From: Leifsonia virtsii
Lineage (GTDB): Bacteria > Actinomycetota > Actinomycetes > Actinomycetales > Microbacteriaceae
Direction of reading: 5' to 3'
Length of the DNA stretch: 64,000 nucleotides
Assembly: GCF_030433675.1 (NCBI RefSeq)
Contig: NZ_JAROCB010000004.1
Span: forward strand, 1-64,000
In this document: one piece after another, positions 38,786 to 48,243 of the stretch
Layout: every line of letters begins with the position of its first letter
Numbering within the stretch: the first letter of the stretch is position 1
The notes under the pieces: generated by a model
Database searches by the model: none
What the model saw: only the letters and a program-made list of their open reading frames with translations
What the model was told of the DNA's origin: nothing
Made by a program: the position numbers and the translations under genes

Positions 38786-38834
38786 CGCGGCCGGCCCCCT
38801 GGCGGGGTCGGGGCCGCGGTGGTTGGCTGCGGGC

Positions 38835-39047
38835 ATGGCGGATGAGCTGAAGCGCGGCGACCGGGTCGAGTGGTCCTCCCATGGGGTGGATGTGCCAGGC
38901 GAGGTCGAGAAGAAGATCACCGAGGACACTGAGGCGGCAGGCAGGACCGTCCGCGCCTCGGAGGACGACCCGCAGTACCTGGTGAAGAGCGAGAAGAGCG
39001 GCAAGGAGGCCGTGCACAAGCCGGAGGCGCTGCACAAGAAGGGCTGA
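38835..39047 (+). CDS. DUF2945 (HVA1/TUDOR-like) small protein
   Basis: 70 residues, MADELKRGDRVEWSSHGVDV..., with the DUF2945 features: GDRVEWSSHG, GxVxKKIT, and the basic end DDPQYLVKSEKSGKEAVHKPEAL. The fold is a small beta-barrel. Function unknown. I start at ATG 38835; TTG 38823 is an alternative. No clear ribosome binding site, so possibly leaderless. Confidence 0.8.
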   Translation: MADELKRGDRVEWSSHGVDVPGEVEKKITEDTEAAGRTVRASEDDPQYLVKSEKSGKEAVHKPEALHKKG

Positions 39048-39071
39048 CGGGAGTTCCCGCGTTCAGGAAGC

Positions 39072-39088
39072 CCGGGTAACATACCCGG
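39072..39088 (+). promoter_or_regulatory. Leaderless promoter of dacB inside a palindrome
   Basis: TAACAT (39077-39082) ends 6 nt before the ATG at 39089. It sits in the perfect palindrome CCGGGTA-ACA-TACCCGG (39072-39088), which could be an operator or, at the RNA level, is left untranscribed. Confidence 0.5.
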
Positions 39089-40579
39089 ATGCACGAATCG
39101 GATCAGCCGGACACCGGCGTGCCCGCACGCCCCCCGCGGCGACCGCTCGCCGGCATCATGACCGCGGTGCGCTCGCACCCGAAGACCTGGATGGCCGCAG
39201 GTGCGGCCGTCGTCTTCCTGCTCCTCGCCTCCGGTTCCGTCGCGCTCGGCGCGACCGTCGGAGCGCCCGCCGCCGCGGCCGGCCCCGTCTCACCCACCGC
39301 GATGCCGACCCGCACGGCCACCCCGACCCCGACCCCGACGGTCGACCCCGGACGGCCGGTGCCCGCCAACCAGGGCGCGGCGACGCGCGTCCGCACCTGC
39401 TCCGTCGCCGGTCTCGCGGGCGACGGCCGGCTCGGCACGCTCGAGGCGCAGGTCGTGAATGCGAAGACCGGTCAGGTGCTGTTCGACCGCAACGGCGGGA
39501 AGCCGGCGCCGACCGCGTCGGTCCTCAAGACGCTGACCTCCGCCGCCGCGCTCGCCACTCTCGGCCCCGACTACCGAGTGTCGACCACCGTCGTCGCGGG
39601 GAGCACCCCCGGCCAGGTCGTGATCGTGGGCGGCGGCGATGTGACCCTCTCGCGCCTGCCCGACGGCCAGGCGTCGTTCTACACCGGAGCGCCCAAGATC
39701 CAGGACCTCGCGAACCAGGTGAAGCAGGCAATGGGCGGACAGCCGATCACCTCCATCGTGGTGGACTCGTCCCTCTTCGGCGCGCCGTTCTGGCAGCCCA
39801 GCTGGGACGAGCACGAGGAGCGTGTCGTCGAGGGCTCGACGCCGTACATGACCTCGCTCATGGTCGACGGCGACCGCGACGACCCCACCGCGGTCGAGTC
39901 CCCGCGGAGCACGGATCCCGTCTCGCGCGCCGTGCAGTACTTCCAGCAGTACCTCGGCACCAACGTCGGCGTCAGCCAGGGCGTCGCCCCGGCGGGCGCT
40001 CGCCAGCTCGGCGTCGTGCAGTCGCAGCCGGTGACCACCCTGATCGACCAGGCGATGCGCGTCTCGGACAACACGATCATGGAGGAGCTGGCACGCCTCG
40101 TCGCCATCAAGAACGGCGCGGGCAACACCTTCGACGCCCTGAATGCGGGCGTGCTCGCCGGGCTGAAGGGCTACGGGATCGACACCTCCGGCATCCACAT
40201 CGCCGACGGCTCCGGCCTCAGCGACGACAACGCGGTTCCGCCGTCGTACCTGACGCAGCTGTTCATCAAGGTGCTGAACCGGCAGAACGGCCTCGGCGTG
40301 GTCTACGACGGGTTGCCCGTCGCGGGCAAGTCGGGCACGCTCGGCCCGGGCTACAACCGGTTCACCGGGGCCAGCTCCGCCGCCCGCGGGTCGGTGTTCG
40401 CGAAGACCGGCTGGATCGACCACGGCTACACGCTCTCCGGCATCGTCAACGCGGCCGACGGCACGCCGCTCACCTTCGCGGTGTTCGCCCTCGGCAACGT
40501 CAGCGACAACGCCAAACAGGCGATCGACACTCTCGTCACCGGCTTCTACAAGTGCGGTGACAATCTCACCAACGGCTGA
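39089..40579 (+). CDS. dacB: D-alanyl-D-alanine carboxypeptidase (PBP4/DacB type)
   Basis: Peptidase S13 family, trimming or hydrolysing peptidoglycan cross-links outside the membrane. 496 residues: N-terminal anchor helix (WMAAGAAVVFLLLASGSVAL), a Pro/Thr-rich linker, then the serine motif SVLK (PTASVLKTLT), SDN in MRVSDNTIMEEL and KTG in VFAKTGWIDHG, with an additional KSGTLG just before it. Two Cys (RTCSVAG, YKCGDN) may form a disulfide. Leaderless start. Confidence 0.93.
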   Translation: MHESDQPDTGVPARPPRRPLAGIMTAVRSHPKTWMAAGAAVVFLLLASGSVALGATVGAPAAAAGPVSPTAMPTRTATPTPTPTVDPGRPVPANQGAATRVRTCSVAGLAGDGRLGTLEAQVVNAKTGQVLFDRNGGKPAPTASVLKTLTSAAALATLGPDYRVSTTVVAGSTPGQVVIVGGGDVTLSRLPDGQASFYTGAPKIQDLANQVKQAMGGQPITSIVVDSSLFGAPFWQPSWDEHEERVVEGSTPYMTSLMVDGDRDDPTAVESPRSTDPVSRAVQYFQQYLGTNVGVSQGVAPAGARQLGVVQSQPVTTLIDQAMRVSDNTIMEELARLVAIKNGAGNTFDALNAGVLAGLKGYGIDTSGIHIADGSGLSDDNAVPPSYLTQLFIKVLNRQNGLGVVYDGLPVAGKSGTLGPGYNRFTGASSAARGSVFAKTGWIDHGYTLSGIVNAADGTPLTFAVFALGNVSDNAKQAIDTLVTGFYKCGDNLTNG

Positions 40580-40595
40580 CCTGAGGAGGCGGCAC

Positions 40596-41171
40596 ATGGG
40601 CAGGGCGCTCTTCATCGTGGACGTGCAGAACGACTTCACGGAGGGCGGTGCGCTCGGTGTCGCCGGCGGCGCCGCCGTCGCGGAGGGCGTGACGGCCTGG
40701 CTGCGCGACCACGCGGACGACTACGACCTGATCGTGGCGAGCCGGGACTGGCACGACGGCCACAACGACAACGGGGGCCACTTCGCCAACGACTCCGAGC
40801 CGGACTTCGTCGAGAGCTGGCCGGTTCACTGCGTGGCAGGAACCCCGGGGGCCGACTACCACCCGGCGCTCGACACGACGCGGGTGACGCATCACGTCCA
40901 CAAGGGCCAGGGGGTCCCCGCGTACTCGCTCTTCGAGGGCCGGACGGAGGCGGGGGAGACGGTGCACGAGCTGCTGGACGAGCGCGGCATCCACGAGGTC
41001 GACGTCGTCGGCATCGCGACCGACTACTGCGTGCGGGCATCGGCGCTGGATGCGCTGGGTCACGGTCAGCACGTGCGCGTGCTGACCGGGCTGGTCGCCG
41101 GGGTGGCGCCGACCTCGTCGGAGGCCGCGCTGGCCGAGCTGGCGCATGCCGGTGCGGAGCTCGTGGACTGA
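40596..41171 (+). CDS. pncA: Nicotinamidase / isochorismatase-family amidase
   Basis: Hydrolyses nicotinamide to nicotinate for NAD salvage. 191 residues with the catalytic Asp in FIVDVQNDFTEGGAL, metal ligands in VASRDWHDGHNDNGGHF (D and H), the lysine in HHVHKGQG and the nucleophilic cysteine in GIATDYCVRASAL, in the order D-K-C of PncA. GAGGAGG precedes ATG 40596; an earlier in-frame GTG is inside dacB. 16 bp after dacB, so co-transcribed. Confidence 0.88.
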   Translation: MGRALFIVDVQNDFTEGGALGVAGGAAVAEGVTAWLRDHADDYDLIVASRDWHDGHNDNGGHFANDSEPDFVESWPVHCVAGTPGADYHPALDTTRVTHHVHKGQGVPAYSLFEGRTEAGETVHELLDERGIHEVDVVGIATDYCVRASALDALGHGQHVRVLTGLVAGVAPTSSEAALAELAHAGAELVD

Positions 41172-41191
41172 GGGCGCCATCCGCGCTACCC

Positions 41192-41216
41192 TGATTGCTA
41201 GCCCATCTAGTAATCA
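41192..41216 (+). promoter_or_regulatory. Inverted-repeat operator ahead of the MMPL gene
   Basis: TGATTGCTAG-CCCAT-CTAGTAATCA, two 10-bp arms with one mismatch; it overlaps the ribosome binding site (AGGAGG, 41216-41221). Typical of MarR or TetR control of an efflux gene. No regulator gene adjoins. Confidence 0.65.
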
Positions 41217-41225
41217 GGAGGCGTA

Positions 41226-43427
41226 GTGTCTAACGGACAGGCGGACGAGCCCGGAACGACCAGGCAGCCGGCCCGCTGGCTGCGGATCGTGGTGCCCACC
41301 GCCCTCGTGCTGATCTGGCTTGCGCTCGCCGGTCTCGGCGGCCCGACGTTCGGCAAGCTCTCCGGCGTCTCCAGCAACGACCAGGCCACCTTCCTGCCCG
41401 CCAGCGCCGAGTCGACCGAGGTGCAGGACTGGCAGAAGCGGTTCACCGACTCCGGTGCCATCCCCGCGATCGTCGTCGTGGAGGCCGACGGGACGATCCA
41501 GAAGAGCGAGCTCGCCACGACCTACGCCGAGCTGGGGCGGAAGCTCGGCGAGGTGGACGGTGTGCAGGCGCCGCCCGAGGGCCAGTCGACCAGCGTGGCC
41601 GGACCGATCCCGTCCGCGGACGGGAAGGCGGTGGAGTACATCGTCCCCGTCGAGCAGTCCGACGAGCTGAAGACTGTCGTCGCCGACCTGCGCTCGGTCG
41701 CCGACGAGGGAGTGCCCGAGGGCGCGAAGGCGTGGGTGACCGGTCCGGCCGGCCTCACCGCCGACCTCGTCGCCGCCTTCGGGGGCATCGACGGCATCCT
41801 GCTCCTCGTCGCGGTCGCGGCCGTGTTCGTCATCCTGCTGCTGGTCTACCGGGCGCTGCTGCTTCCCTTCCTCGTGCTGTTCACCTCGATCTTCGCGCTG
41901 TGTGCGGCGATCCTCGTCGTCTACCTGTTCGCGCTCTGGGGCTGGATCAAGCTCTCGGGGCAGAGCCAGGGCATCCTCTCGATCCTCGTCATCGGCGCCG
42001 CCACCGACTACTCTCTGCTGCTGGTCGCCCGGTACCGGGAAGCCCTGGAGCGCGACGAGTCGCGCTGGGTCGCCATCCTCCGGGCCTGGAAGGCGGCGTT
42101 CGAGCCGATCGTCGCCTCGGGCGCCACGGTCATCCTGGCGCTCCTGTGCCTGCTGTTCTCGGACCTCAACTCCAACAAGAGCCTCGGGCCCATCGCCGCG
42201 ATCGGCATCGTGTTCTCCCTGTTCGCGGCCCTCACCCTGCTGCCCGCTCTGCTCGCGATCTTCGGGCGGGCGTCGTTCTGGCCGTTCCGGCCCGTCGTGG
42301 GCGGCCGCCGGCACACGCACGAGGAGGGTGCGACGCTCACCGGGCTGGAGGGCGTCAGCGGTCTCTGGCGCCGCGTCGGCGGCCTGATCGCCCGTCGCCC
42401 GCGGGTGACCTGGATCGTGTCGTTCGTGCTGCTCGCGGCCTGCGCGCTCGGCCTCACGCAGCTGAAGGCGAACGGCGTCCAGCAGACCGACGTCGTGCTC
42501 TCCCAGTCGGACGCGGTCGACGGCCAGGCCGTCGTGGCGAAGCACTTCGACGCGGGCTCCGGCTCGCCCGTGCTCATCGTAGCCCCGCAGTCGGATGGCG
42601 ACGCCGTGCTGGCCGCGGCCGAGAAGACGGACGGCATCGCCTCCGCCACCTTCTACACCGGCGAAGGCCGGCCGCAGCCGGGCGTGCAGCCGGAACCGGT
42701 GGCGAAGGACGGCCACGTGCTGATCCAGGCGACGCTCGCGTCGGAGCCCGACTCGGCCGAGGCGGAGGCGGTCGTGAAGAAGCTGCGCACGTCCCTGTCC
42801 GACGACGGCTCGGTGCTCGTCGGCGGGGTGACGGCGATCGCGCTCGACACCAACGAGACGGCGCAGAGCGACCTGCTGAAGATCATCCCGATCGTGCTCG
42901 GGGTCATCCTGCTCATCCTGATGCTGCTGCTCCGGTCGATCGTCGCGCCGGTGCTGCTGATCGGCAGCGTGGTGCTCTCGTACGCGGCCGCGCTCGGGGT
43001 CTCGGCGCTCGTCTTCAACAACGTGTTCCGGTTCCCCGGCGCGGACGCGGCGGTGCCGCTCTTCGGTTTCGTCTTCCTGGTCGCGCTCGGCGTGGACTAC
43101 AACATCTTCCTGATGACGCGTGTGCGGGAGGAGTCGCTGCACCTCGGGACCCGGCCGGGCATCCTGCGCGGGCTCGGCCTGACCGGCAGCGTCATCACCT
43201 CGGCCGGCGTCGTGCTGGCGGCGACGTTCGCGGCTCTCGCGGTCATCCCGATCCTGTTCCTGGTGCAGATCGCGTTCATCGTGGCGTTCGGCGTGCTCCT
43301 CGACACGGTCGTGGTGCGGTCGCTGCTCGTGCCCGCCGTGTCGTACGACATCGGCCGGGCGATCTGGTGGCCGTCGAAGCTGTGGCACAAGAAGGACCAC
43401 GAGGCGAGGGCGGAGCTGTCGTCCTGA
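41226..43427 (+). CDS. MMPL family RND-type transporter
   Basis: 733 residues with 12 predicted membrane segments in two halves, each preceded by an extracytoplasmic domain. Motifs: N-terminal TFGKLSGVSSNDQATFLPAS, GAATDYSLLLVARYREAL (proton-relay Asp/Tyr of TM4) and FLVALGVDYNIFLMTRVREE in the second half. Exports lipids or drugs with the proton gradient; the substrate is unknown. The related mycobacterial MmpL proteins handle wall lipids; in Microbacteriaceae they are commonly called drug exporters. GTG start, SD as noted with the operator. Confidence 0.92.
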   Translation: MSNGQADEPGTTRQPARWLRIVVPTALVLIWLALAGLGGPTFGKLSGVSSNDQATFLPASAESTEVQDWQKRFTDSGAIPAIVVVEADGTIQKSELATTYAELGRKLGEVDGVQAPPEGQSTSVAGPIPSADGKAVEYIVPVEQSDELKTVVADLRSVADEGVPEGAKAWVTGPAGLTADLVAAFGGIDGILLLVAVAAVFVILLLVYRALLLPFLVLFTSIFALCAAILVVYLFALWGWIKLSGQSQGILSILVIGAATDYSLLLVARYREALERDESRWVAILRAWKAAFEPIVASGATVILALLCLLFSDLNSNKSLGPIAAIGIVFSLFAALTLLPALLAIFGRASFWPFRPVVGGRRHTHEEGATLTGLEGVSGLWRRVGGLIARRPRVTWIVSFVLLAACALGLTQLKANGVQQTDVVLSQSDAVDGQAVVAKHFDAGSGSPVLIVAPQSDGDAVLAAAEKTDGIASATFYTGEGRPQPGVQPEPVAKDGHVLIQATLASEPDSAEAEAVVKKLRTSLSDDGSVLVGGVTAIALDTNETAQSDLLKIIPIVLGVILLILMLLLRSIVAPVLLIGSVVLSYAAALGVSALVFNNVFRFPGADAAVPLFGFVFLVALGVDYNIFLMTRVREESLHLGTRPGILRGLGLTGSVITSAGVVLAATFAALAVIPILFLVQIAFIVAFGVLLDTVVVRSLLVPAVSYDIGRAIWWPSKLWHKKDHEARAELSS

Positions 43428-43455
43428 GCCCCGCCGAGTTGCCCGCCGGTCGCCC

Positions 43456-44202
43456 GTGAACGAGAGTGGGGGGATGGCGCACCTGCACGTCGACCGGCAC
43501 CCCGGAGATGACCCCGTCCTCCTCGTCCACGGCTTCGCGTCGACGGGAGCCCTCACCTGGGATGCGACGGGATGGGTGGCCGCGCTCGCCGAGGCCGGGC
43601 GCGGTGCGATCGTCCCCGACCTGCGCGGGCACGGCCGGAGCGACGCACCGCACGACGCGAGCGCCTACTCGCCCGACCTGCTCGCCCAGGACCTGCTGAC
43701 GGTGCTCGACGAGCAGGGCGCCGACCGCGTCGACGTGATCGGGTACTCCATGGGCAGCTGGGTCTCGCTCGCGCTCGTCGGGCTCGCGCCGCACCGCGTC
43801 CGGCGCCTCGTCGTCGGCGGGATCGGAACGGTGGAGCAGTTCGGCCGCTGGGGTGTCGCGCCCGTGCAGGCGGCCCTCCGCGGCGAGCCGGCCGCCCTCG
43901 ACGCCGGCAGTCCGCTCGCACCGCTGCTCGCGTCCCTCCGCCAGGCGCCCGGGGTGGACCGCGAGGCGCTCGCCGCGTGCGCGGCCGGGATGGCGACGCA
44001 CCCCCTGCCTCTGGCGAGCACGGTCCCCACGCTGCTGGTCGCGGGCGACGCCGACCCGGTCGCCGAGGATGCGGCGGAGGCCGCCCGGCTGCTCGGCGCG
44101 CGGCTGGTGGAGCTGCCGAAGCGCAACCACGTCACGGCGCTCAGCGCCCGCGGCTTCAAGGCCGCCGCGTTGCCCTTCCTCGCAGACGACGGCCCTGCAT
44201 AG
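43456..44202 (+). CDS. Alpha/beta hydrolase
   Basis: 248 residues with LLVHGFASTG (oxyanion hole), DLRGHGRSDAPH, nucleophile Ser in DVIGYSMGSWVSLAL, acid DADPVAED and His in LPKRNHVTALS. No signal peptide, so cytoplasmic. Substrate unknown. GTG 43456 is taken as the start, but ATG 43474 (MAHLHVDRHPGDDPV) fits equally. 28 bp after the MMPL gene, same strand. Confidence 0.85.
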   Translation: MNESGGMAHLHVDRHPGDDPVLLVHGFASTGALTWDATGWVAALAEAGRGAIVPDLRGHGRSDAPHDASAYSPDLLAQDLLTVLDEQGADRVDVIGYSMGSWVSLALVGLAPHRVRRLVVGGIGTVEQFGRWGVAPVQAALRGEPAALDAGSPLAPLLASLRQAPGVDREALAACAAGMATHPLPLASTVPTLLVAGDADPVAEDAAEAARLLGARLVELPKRNHVTALSARGFKAAALPFLADDGPA

Positions 44203-44248
44203 TCCAGGCCCGGCGTCGTACGATGTGCGAGGACCGAAGGAGGGCCGC

Positions 44249-44758
44249 ATGGTCGACAAGCTCGACGCCGAGCTGATCGCGTTGCTGGCCGCCGAGCCCC
44301 GCCTGGGCGTCTTCGAGGCGTCCCGCCGGCTGGGCGTCGCTCGCGGGACGGTGCAGGCCCGGCTCGACCGGCTGCAGCGCTCGGGGGTGGTGCAGGACTT
44401 CGCGCCGACCGTCGACCCGGAGCTGCTGGGCTACCCGGTCACGGCCTTCGTCACGGCGGAGCTCGCCACGGGGGAGGATGGCACAGGGGAGGACGGCGCG
44501 GGCGTCGTCGACCGCCTGCGCGGCATCCCCGAGGTGCTGGAGGCGCACACGATCACCGGCGCGGGCGACCTGCTGATCCGGGCCGTCGCGCGGAGCAACG
44601 CCGACCTGAAGCGCGTGATCGGGCGTATCGTCGGCGCTCCGGGGATCGTGCGCACCTCGACCGTGATCGCGCTGGCGACCGCGATCCCGTACCGCACCGT
44701 CCCGCTCGTGCAGGCGACGGTCGCGACCGACGACGCAACAGAGGAGGAGAACGGGTGA
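44249..44758 (+). CDS. Lrp/AsnC family transcriptional regulator
   Basis: 169 residues: winged helix-turn-helix (LDAELIALLAAEPRLGVFEA, LGVARGTVQARLDRLQRSGV) and a RAM ligand-binding domain (VLEAHTITGAGDLLIRAVAR). GAAGGAG-type ribosome site. Its stop overlaps the next ATG, so it is co-transcribed with the aldehyde dehydrogenase and likely controls that operon in response to an amino acid or acid metabolite. The ligand is not evident. Confidence 0.9.
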   Translation: MVDKLDAELIALLAAEPRLGVFEASRRLGVARGTVQARLDRLQRSGVVQDFAPTVDPELLGYPVTAFVTAELATGEDGTGEDGAGVVDRLRGIPEVLEAHTITGAGDLLIRAVARSNADLKRVIGRIVGAPGIVRTSTVIALATAIPYRTVPLVQATVATDDATEEENG

Positions 44759-46221
44759 TGGATGAGAAGGCGCTGCTGGAGCGCGTGCCCGACGGACTGT
44801 ACATCGGTGGCGAGTGGACGGCCGGGTCGGCCGGGACGTTCCCGGTGTTCGACCCGGCGACCGGGGACCGCATCAAGGAGATCGCCGACGCCTCCCCGGA
44901 GGACGGCCTCCGGGCCCTGGACGCCGCGGTCGCCGCGGCCGACGACTGGGCGGCCACACCGGCCCGGCAGCGCGGCGAGATCCTCCGCCGCGCGTTCGAC
45001 CTGCTGCAGGAGCGGCGCGACGAGTTCGCGCTGCTGATGACGCTGGAGATGGGCAAGCCCCTCGCCGAGGCCAGCGGCGAGGTGACCTACGGCGGCGAGT
45101 TCCTGCGCTGGTTCTCCGAGGAGGCGGTGCGCATCACCGGGCGCTACGGTGCCAACCCGGAGGGCACGGGGCGGATGATCGTGTCGCAGCATCCCGTCGG
45201 CCCCTGCTTCCTCATCACGCCCTGGAACTTCCCGCTGGCGATGGCGACGCGGAAGATCGCGCCGGCGCTCGCCGCGGGCTGCACGGTGGTCATCAAGCCG
45301 GCCGAGCTGACGCCGCTGACCACGCTGTACTTCGCGAAGCTGCTCGAGGACGCCGGCCTCCCGGGCGGCGTGCTCAACGTCGTCACGACGACGACCTCCG
45401 GGAAGGTCTCCGCGCCGATCATCGCCGACTCGCGGCTGCGCAAGCTGTCGTTCACCGGCTCCACCGAGGTCGGCAGGAAGCTGCTGCAGCAGGCGTCCGA
45501 GAACGTGCTGCGCACCTCGATGGAGCTGGGCGGCAACGCCCCGTTCGTGGTGTTCGACGATGCCGACCTCGACAAAGCGGTGGACGGCGCGATGCTGGCC
45601 AAGTTCCGCAACATCGGGGAGGCGTGCACCGCCGCCAACCGCTTCATCGTGCACGAGGCCGTGGCCGACGAGTTCGCCCGCCGCGTGACCGAGCGCGTGA
45701 AGGGTCTGAAGGTCGGCCGCGGCACAGAGGAGGGCGTGACCATCGGCCCGCTCATCAACGAGGACGCGATCGGCAAGGCCTCCGAGCTGCTGCAGGACGC
45801 GGTCACGCGCGGCGCGTCGGTGCTCACCGGGGGCTCCCGGGTGGAGGGGACGGGCACGTTCTTCGAGCCGACCGTCGTCACCGACGTGCGCCCGGGGAGC
45901 GAGATCCTCCGGCAGGAGATATTCGGGCCGGTGCTCTCGATCATCCGGTTCTCGGACGAGGACGAGGCGGTCCGGCTCGCCAACGACACCGAGTACGGCC
46001 TGGTCTCCTACGTCTTCACGAAGGACCTCGCGCGCGGCCAGCGCATGATCGAGCGGCTGGAGACCGGGATGATGGGGCTCAACGTCGGCGTCGTCTCCAA
46101 TGCGGCCGCCCCCTTCGGCGGTGTGAAGCAGTCGGGGCTCGGACGCGAGGGCGGCTTCGAGGGCATCCACGAGTACCTGAACACCAAGTACACACTCACG
46201 CCCAACCCGTTCGGAGCCTGA
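44758..46221 (+). CDS. NAD(P)-dependent aldehyde dehydrogenase, succinate-semialdehyde dehydrogenase type
   Basis: 487 residues with TPWNFPLAMATRKIAPALAA, catalytic Glu in SMELGGNAPFVVFDDADLDK (general base) and catalytic Cys in NIGEACTAANRF, plus NVGVVSNAAAPFGGVKQSG near the end; the C(T)AANR context is characteristic of SSADH. Oxidises succinate semialdehyde, as in GABA catabolism. ATG 44758 overlaps the Lrp stop; GGAGGAG (44742-44748) precedes it. First enzyme gene of a four-gene run. Confidence 0.9.
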   Translation: MDEKALLERVPDGLYIGGEWTAGSAGTFPVFDPATGDRIKEIADASPEDGLRALDAAVAAADDWAATPARQRGEILRRAFDLLQERRDEFALLMTLEMGKPLAEASGEVTYGGEFLRWFSEEAVRITGRYGANPEGTGRMIVSQHPVGPCFLITPWNFPLAMATRKIAPALAAGCTVVIKPAELTPLTTLYFAKLLEDAGLPGGVLNVVTTTTSGKVSAPIIADSRLRKLSFTGSTEVGRKLLQQASENVLRTSMELGGNAPFVVFDDADLDKAVDGAMLAKFRNIGEACTAANRFIVHEAVADEFARRVTERVKGLKVGRGTEEGVTIGPLINEDAIGKASELLQDAVTRGASVLTGGSRVEGTGTFFEPTVVTDVRPGSEILRQEIFGPVLSIIRFSDEDEAVRLANDTEYGLVSYVFTKDLARGQRMIERLETGMMGLNVGVVSNAAAPFGGVKQSGLGREGGFEGIHEYLNTKYTLTPNPFGA

Positions 46222-46222
46222 C

Positions 46223-47413
46223 ATGAGCCGTGCAGAAGCCGTCATCGTCGACGTCGTCCGCACCCCCTCGGGGCGCGGGAAGCCCGACGGCGAGCTGTCC
46301 GACATCCACCCCGCCGACCTGCTCGCCGGAGTGCTCATCGAGCTGGTGAACCGCACCGGCATCGACCCGGCGGTGGTCGACGACGTGATCGGCGGATGCG
46401 TCACGCAGTCGGGCGAGCAGGCAGGCAACATCACGCGCACGGCGCTGCTCAGCGCGGGCTTCCCGGAGAGCGTGCCCGCGGTGACGGTCGACCGGCAGTG
46501 CGGCTCCAGCCAGCAGGCGGCCGCGTTCGCCGCTCAGGGCGTCATCTCGGGCGCCTACGACGTCGTGATCGCCTGCGGCGTGGAGTCGATGAGCCGCGTC
46601 CCGATGGGCTCCAACGTGCAGGGCGCGTCCCTCGGCGGGGAGCTGCTGCGGCAGCGTTACCCGGAGGGGCTGGTGAACCAGGGCGTCGCCGCGGAGCTGA
46701 TCGCCGACCGGTGGGGCTTCGGCCGCGCTCAGCTCGACGACTACGCGGCCGAGTCGCACGGGCGCGCCGCCTGGGCCGCGGCGAACGGGGCGTTCGAGGG
46801 GGAGCTGGTCGGCGTCCCCACCCCCGACTCGGGCAGCGTCGTGGCGGACGAGACGATCCGCCCCGGGACCACCGCGGAGGCCCTCGCGGGCCTGAAGCCG
46901 GTATTCCGCACCGACCGGCTCGCGGAGCGGTTCCCCCAGCTGGAGTGGCGCATCACCGCGGGCAACTCGTCGCCGCTCACCGACGGCGCCTCGGCTGCGC
47001 TCATCATGAGCGCGGATGCTGCCAAGCGGCTGGGCCTGCGGCCGCGGGCGCGCTTCCACTCCTTCGCCGTCGCCGGCAGCGACCCGCTGTTCATGCTGAC
47101 CGGCATCCTCCCGGCGACGCGCAAGCTGCTGGAGCGCAGCGGCGTCGGGCTCGACGAGATCGACGCCTACGAGGTCAACGAGGCGTTCGCTCCCGTGCCG
47201 CTGCTCTGGCGGCAGGAGTTCGGCGCCGACCCGTCCAAGCTCAATCCGCGCGGCGGCGCGATCGCCCTCGGCCACGCTCTCGGCTCGTCCGGCACACGGC
47301 TGCTGGCGACGCTGCTCAACGAGGTCGAGGCGCGCGGCGGCCGCTACGGCCTGCAGACCATGTGCGAGGGCGGAGGCACCGCCAACGCCACCCTCATCGA
47401 AGTGCTGCGCTGA
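46223..47413 (+). CDS. Acetyl-CoA acetyltransferase (thiolase)
   Basis: 396 residues, thiolase fold. Acyl-accepting cysteine in [12 protein letters not shown], catalytic His in [12 protein letters not shown] and second Cys in [27 protein letters not shown] is the loop. Catalyses acetyl-CoA condensation or beta-ketoacyl-CoA cleavage. It lacks the typical [11 protein letters not shown] Pro (GHALG here). Starts 1 bp after the dehydrogenase stop. Confidence 0.9.
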   Translation: MSRAEAVIVDVVRTPSGRGKPDGELSDIHPADLLAGVLIELVNRTGIDPAVVDDVIGGCVTQSGEQAGNITRTALLSAGFPESVPAVTVDRQCGSSQQAAAFAAQGVISGAYDVVIACGVESMSRVPMGSNVQGASLGGELLRQRYPEGLVNQGVAAELIADRWGFGRAQLDDYAAESHGRAAWAAANGAFEGELVGVPTPDSGSVVADETIRPGTTAEALAGLKPVFRTDRLAERFPQLEWRITAGNSSPLTDGASAALIMSADAAKRLGLRPRARFHSFAVAGSDPLFMLTGILPATRKLLERSGVGLDEIDAYEVNEAFAPVPLLWRQEFGADPSKLNPRGGAIALGHALGSSGTRLLATLLNEVEARGGRYGLQTMCEGGGTANATLIEVLR

Positions 47414-47454
47414 CCGCGCGGGCACCCCATCCACTCTCGAACAGAAGGAGAACC

Positions 47455-48216
47455 ATGCGACTCGACGGATGCTCGGCGATCGTCACCGGCGGGGCGAGCG
47501 GACTCGGCAACGCCACCGCGCGGGCCCTCATCGACGGCGGAGCGCACGTCGTCATTCTCGACCTCCCCAGCTCGGAGGGCGAGAAGGCGGCGACCGCCCT
47601 CGGCCCGAACGCCCGGTTCGTCGCCGCCGACGTCACGGACGAGGCGCAGGTGCAGGCCGCCGTCGACACCGCGTCAGGGCTGGCGCCGCTGCGTGTCGTC
47701 GTCAACTGCGCGGGCATCGCCACGGCGGAGAAGGTGCTCGGGCGCGACGGGCTCATCCCGCTCGACCACTTCGAGCGCGTCATCCGGGTGAACCTGATCG
47801 GCACCTTCAACGTCGTGCGGCTCGCCGCCGCGGCGATCGCGCAGACCGAGCCGGTGGGGGAGGAGCGCGGCGTGATCGTGAACACCGCGTCGGTCGCGGC
47901 CTTCGACGGGCAGATCGGGCAGCCGGCCTACTCGGCGTCGAAGGGCGGGGTCGCGGCCATGACGTTGCCGCTCGCACGCGAGTTCGCCCGGTCGCTCATC
48001 CGCGTGATGACGATCGCGCCGGGCATCTTCGAGACGCCGATGATGGCGGGCCTGCCGCAGGCGGCGCAGGACTCGCTGGCCGCGCAGGTGCCGCATCCCT
48101 CGCGCCTCGGCAAGCCGGCCGAGTACGCCGCCCTGGTGCGCGCGATCGTCGACAACCCCATGCTCAACGGCGAGACCATCCGCCTCGACGGCGCCATCCG
48201 CATGCAGCCCAAGTAG
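47455..48216 (+). CDS. SDR family 3-hydroxyacyl-CoA dehydrogenase (HSD10-like)
   Basis: 253-residue short-chain dehydrogenase: [37 protein letters not shown] (Ser), [13 protein letters not shown] (Tyr-Lys). The profile [10 protein letters not shown]...[22 protein letters not shown] is that of the type II 3-hydroxyacyl-CoA dehydrogenase group. AAGGAG precedes the ATG. With the thiolase it would complete the last steps of beta-oxidation of short acyl-CoA. Confidence 0.88.
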   Translation: MRLDGCSAIVTGGASGLGNATARALIDGGAHVVILDLPSSEGEKAATALGPNARFVAADVTDEAQVQAAVDTASGLAPLRVVVNCAGIATAEKVLGRDGLIPLDHFERVIRVNLIGTFNVVRLAAAAIAQTEPVGEERGVIVNTASVAAFDGQIGQPAYSASKGGVAAMTLPLAREFARSLIRVMTIAPGIFETPMMAGLPQAAQDSLAAQVPHPSRLGKPAEYAALVRAIVDNPMLNGETIRLDGAIRMQPK

Positions 48217-48243
48217 CCCCCAGCTGATGGCGTTGGGGCCGGG

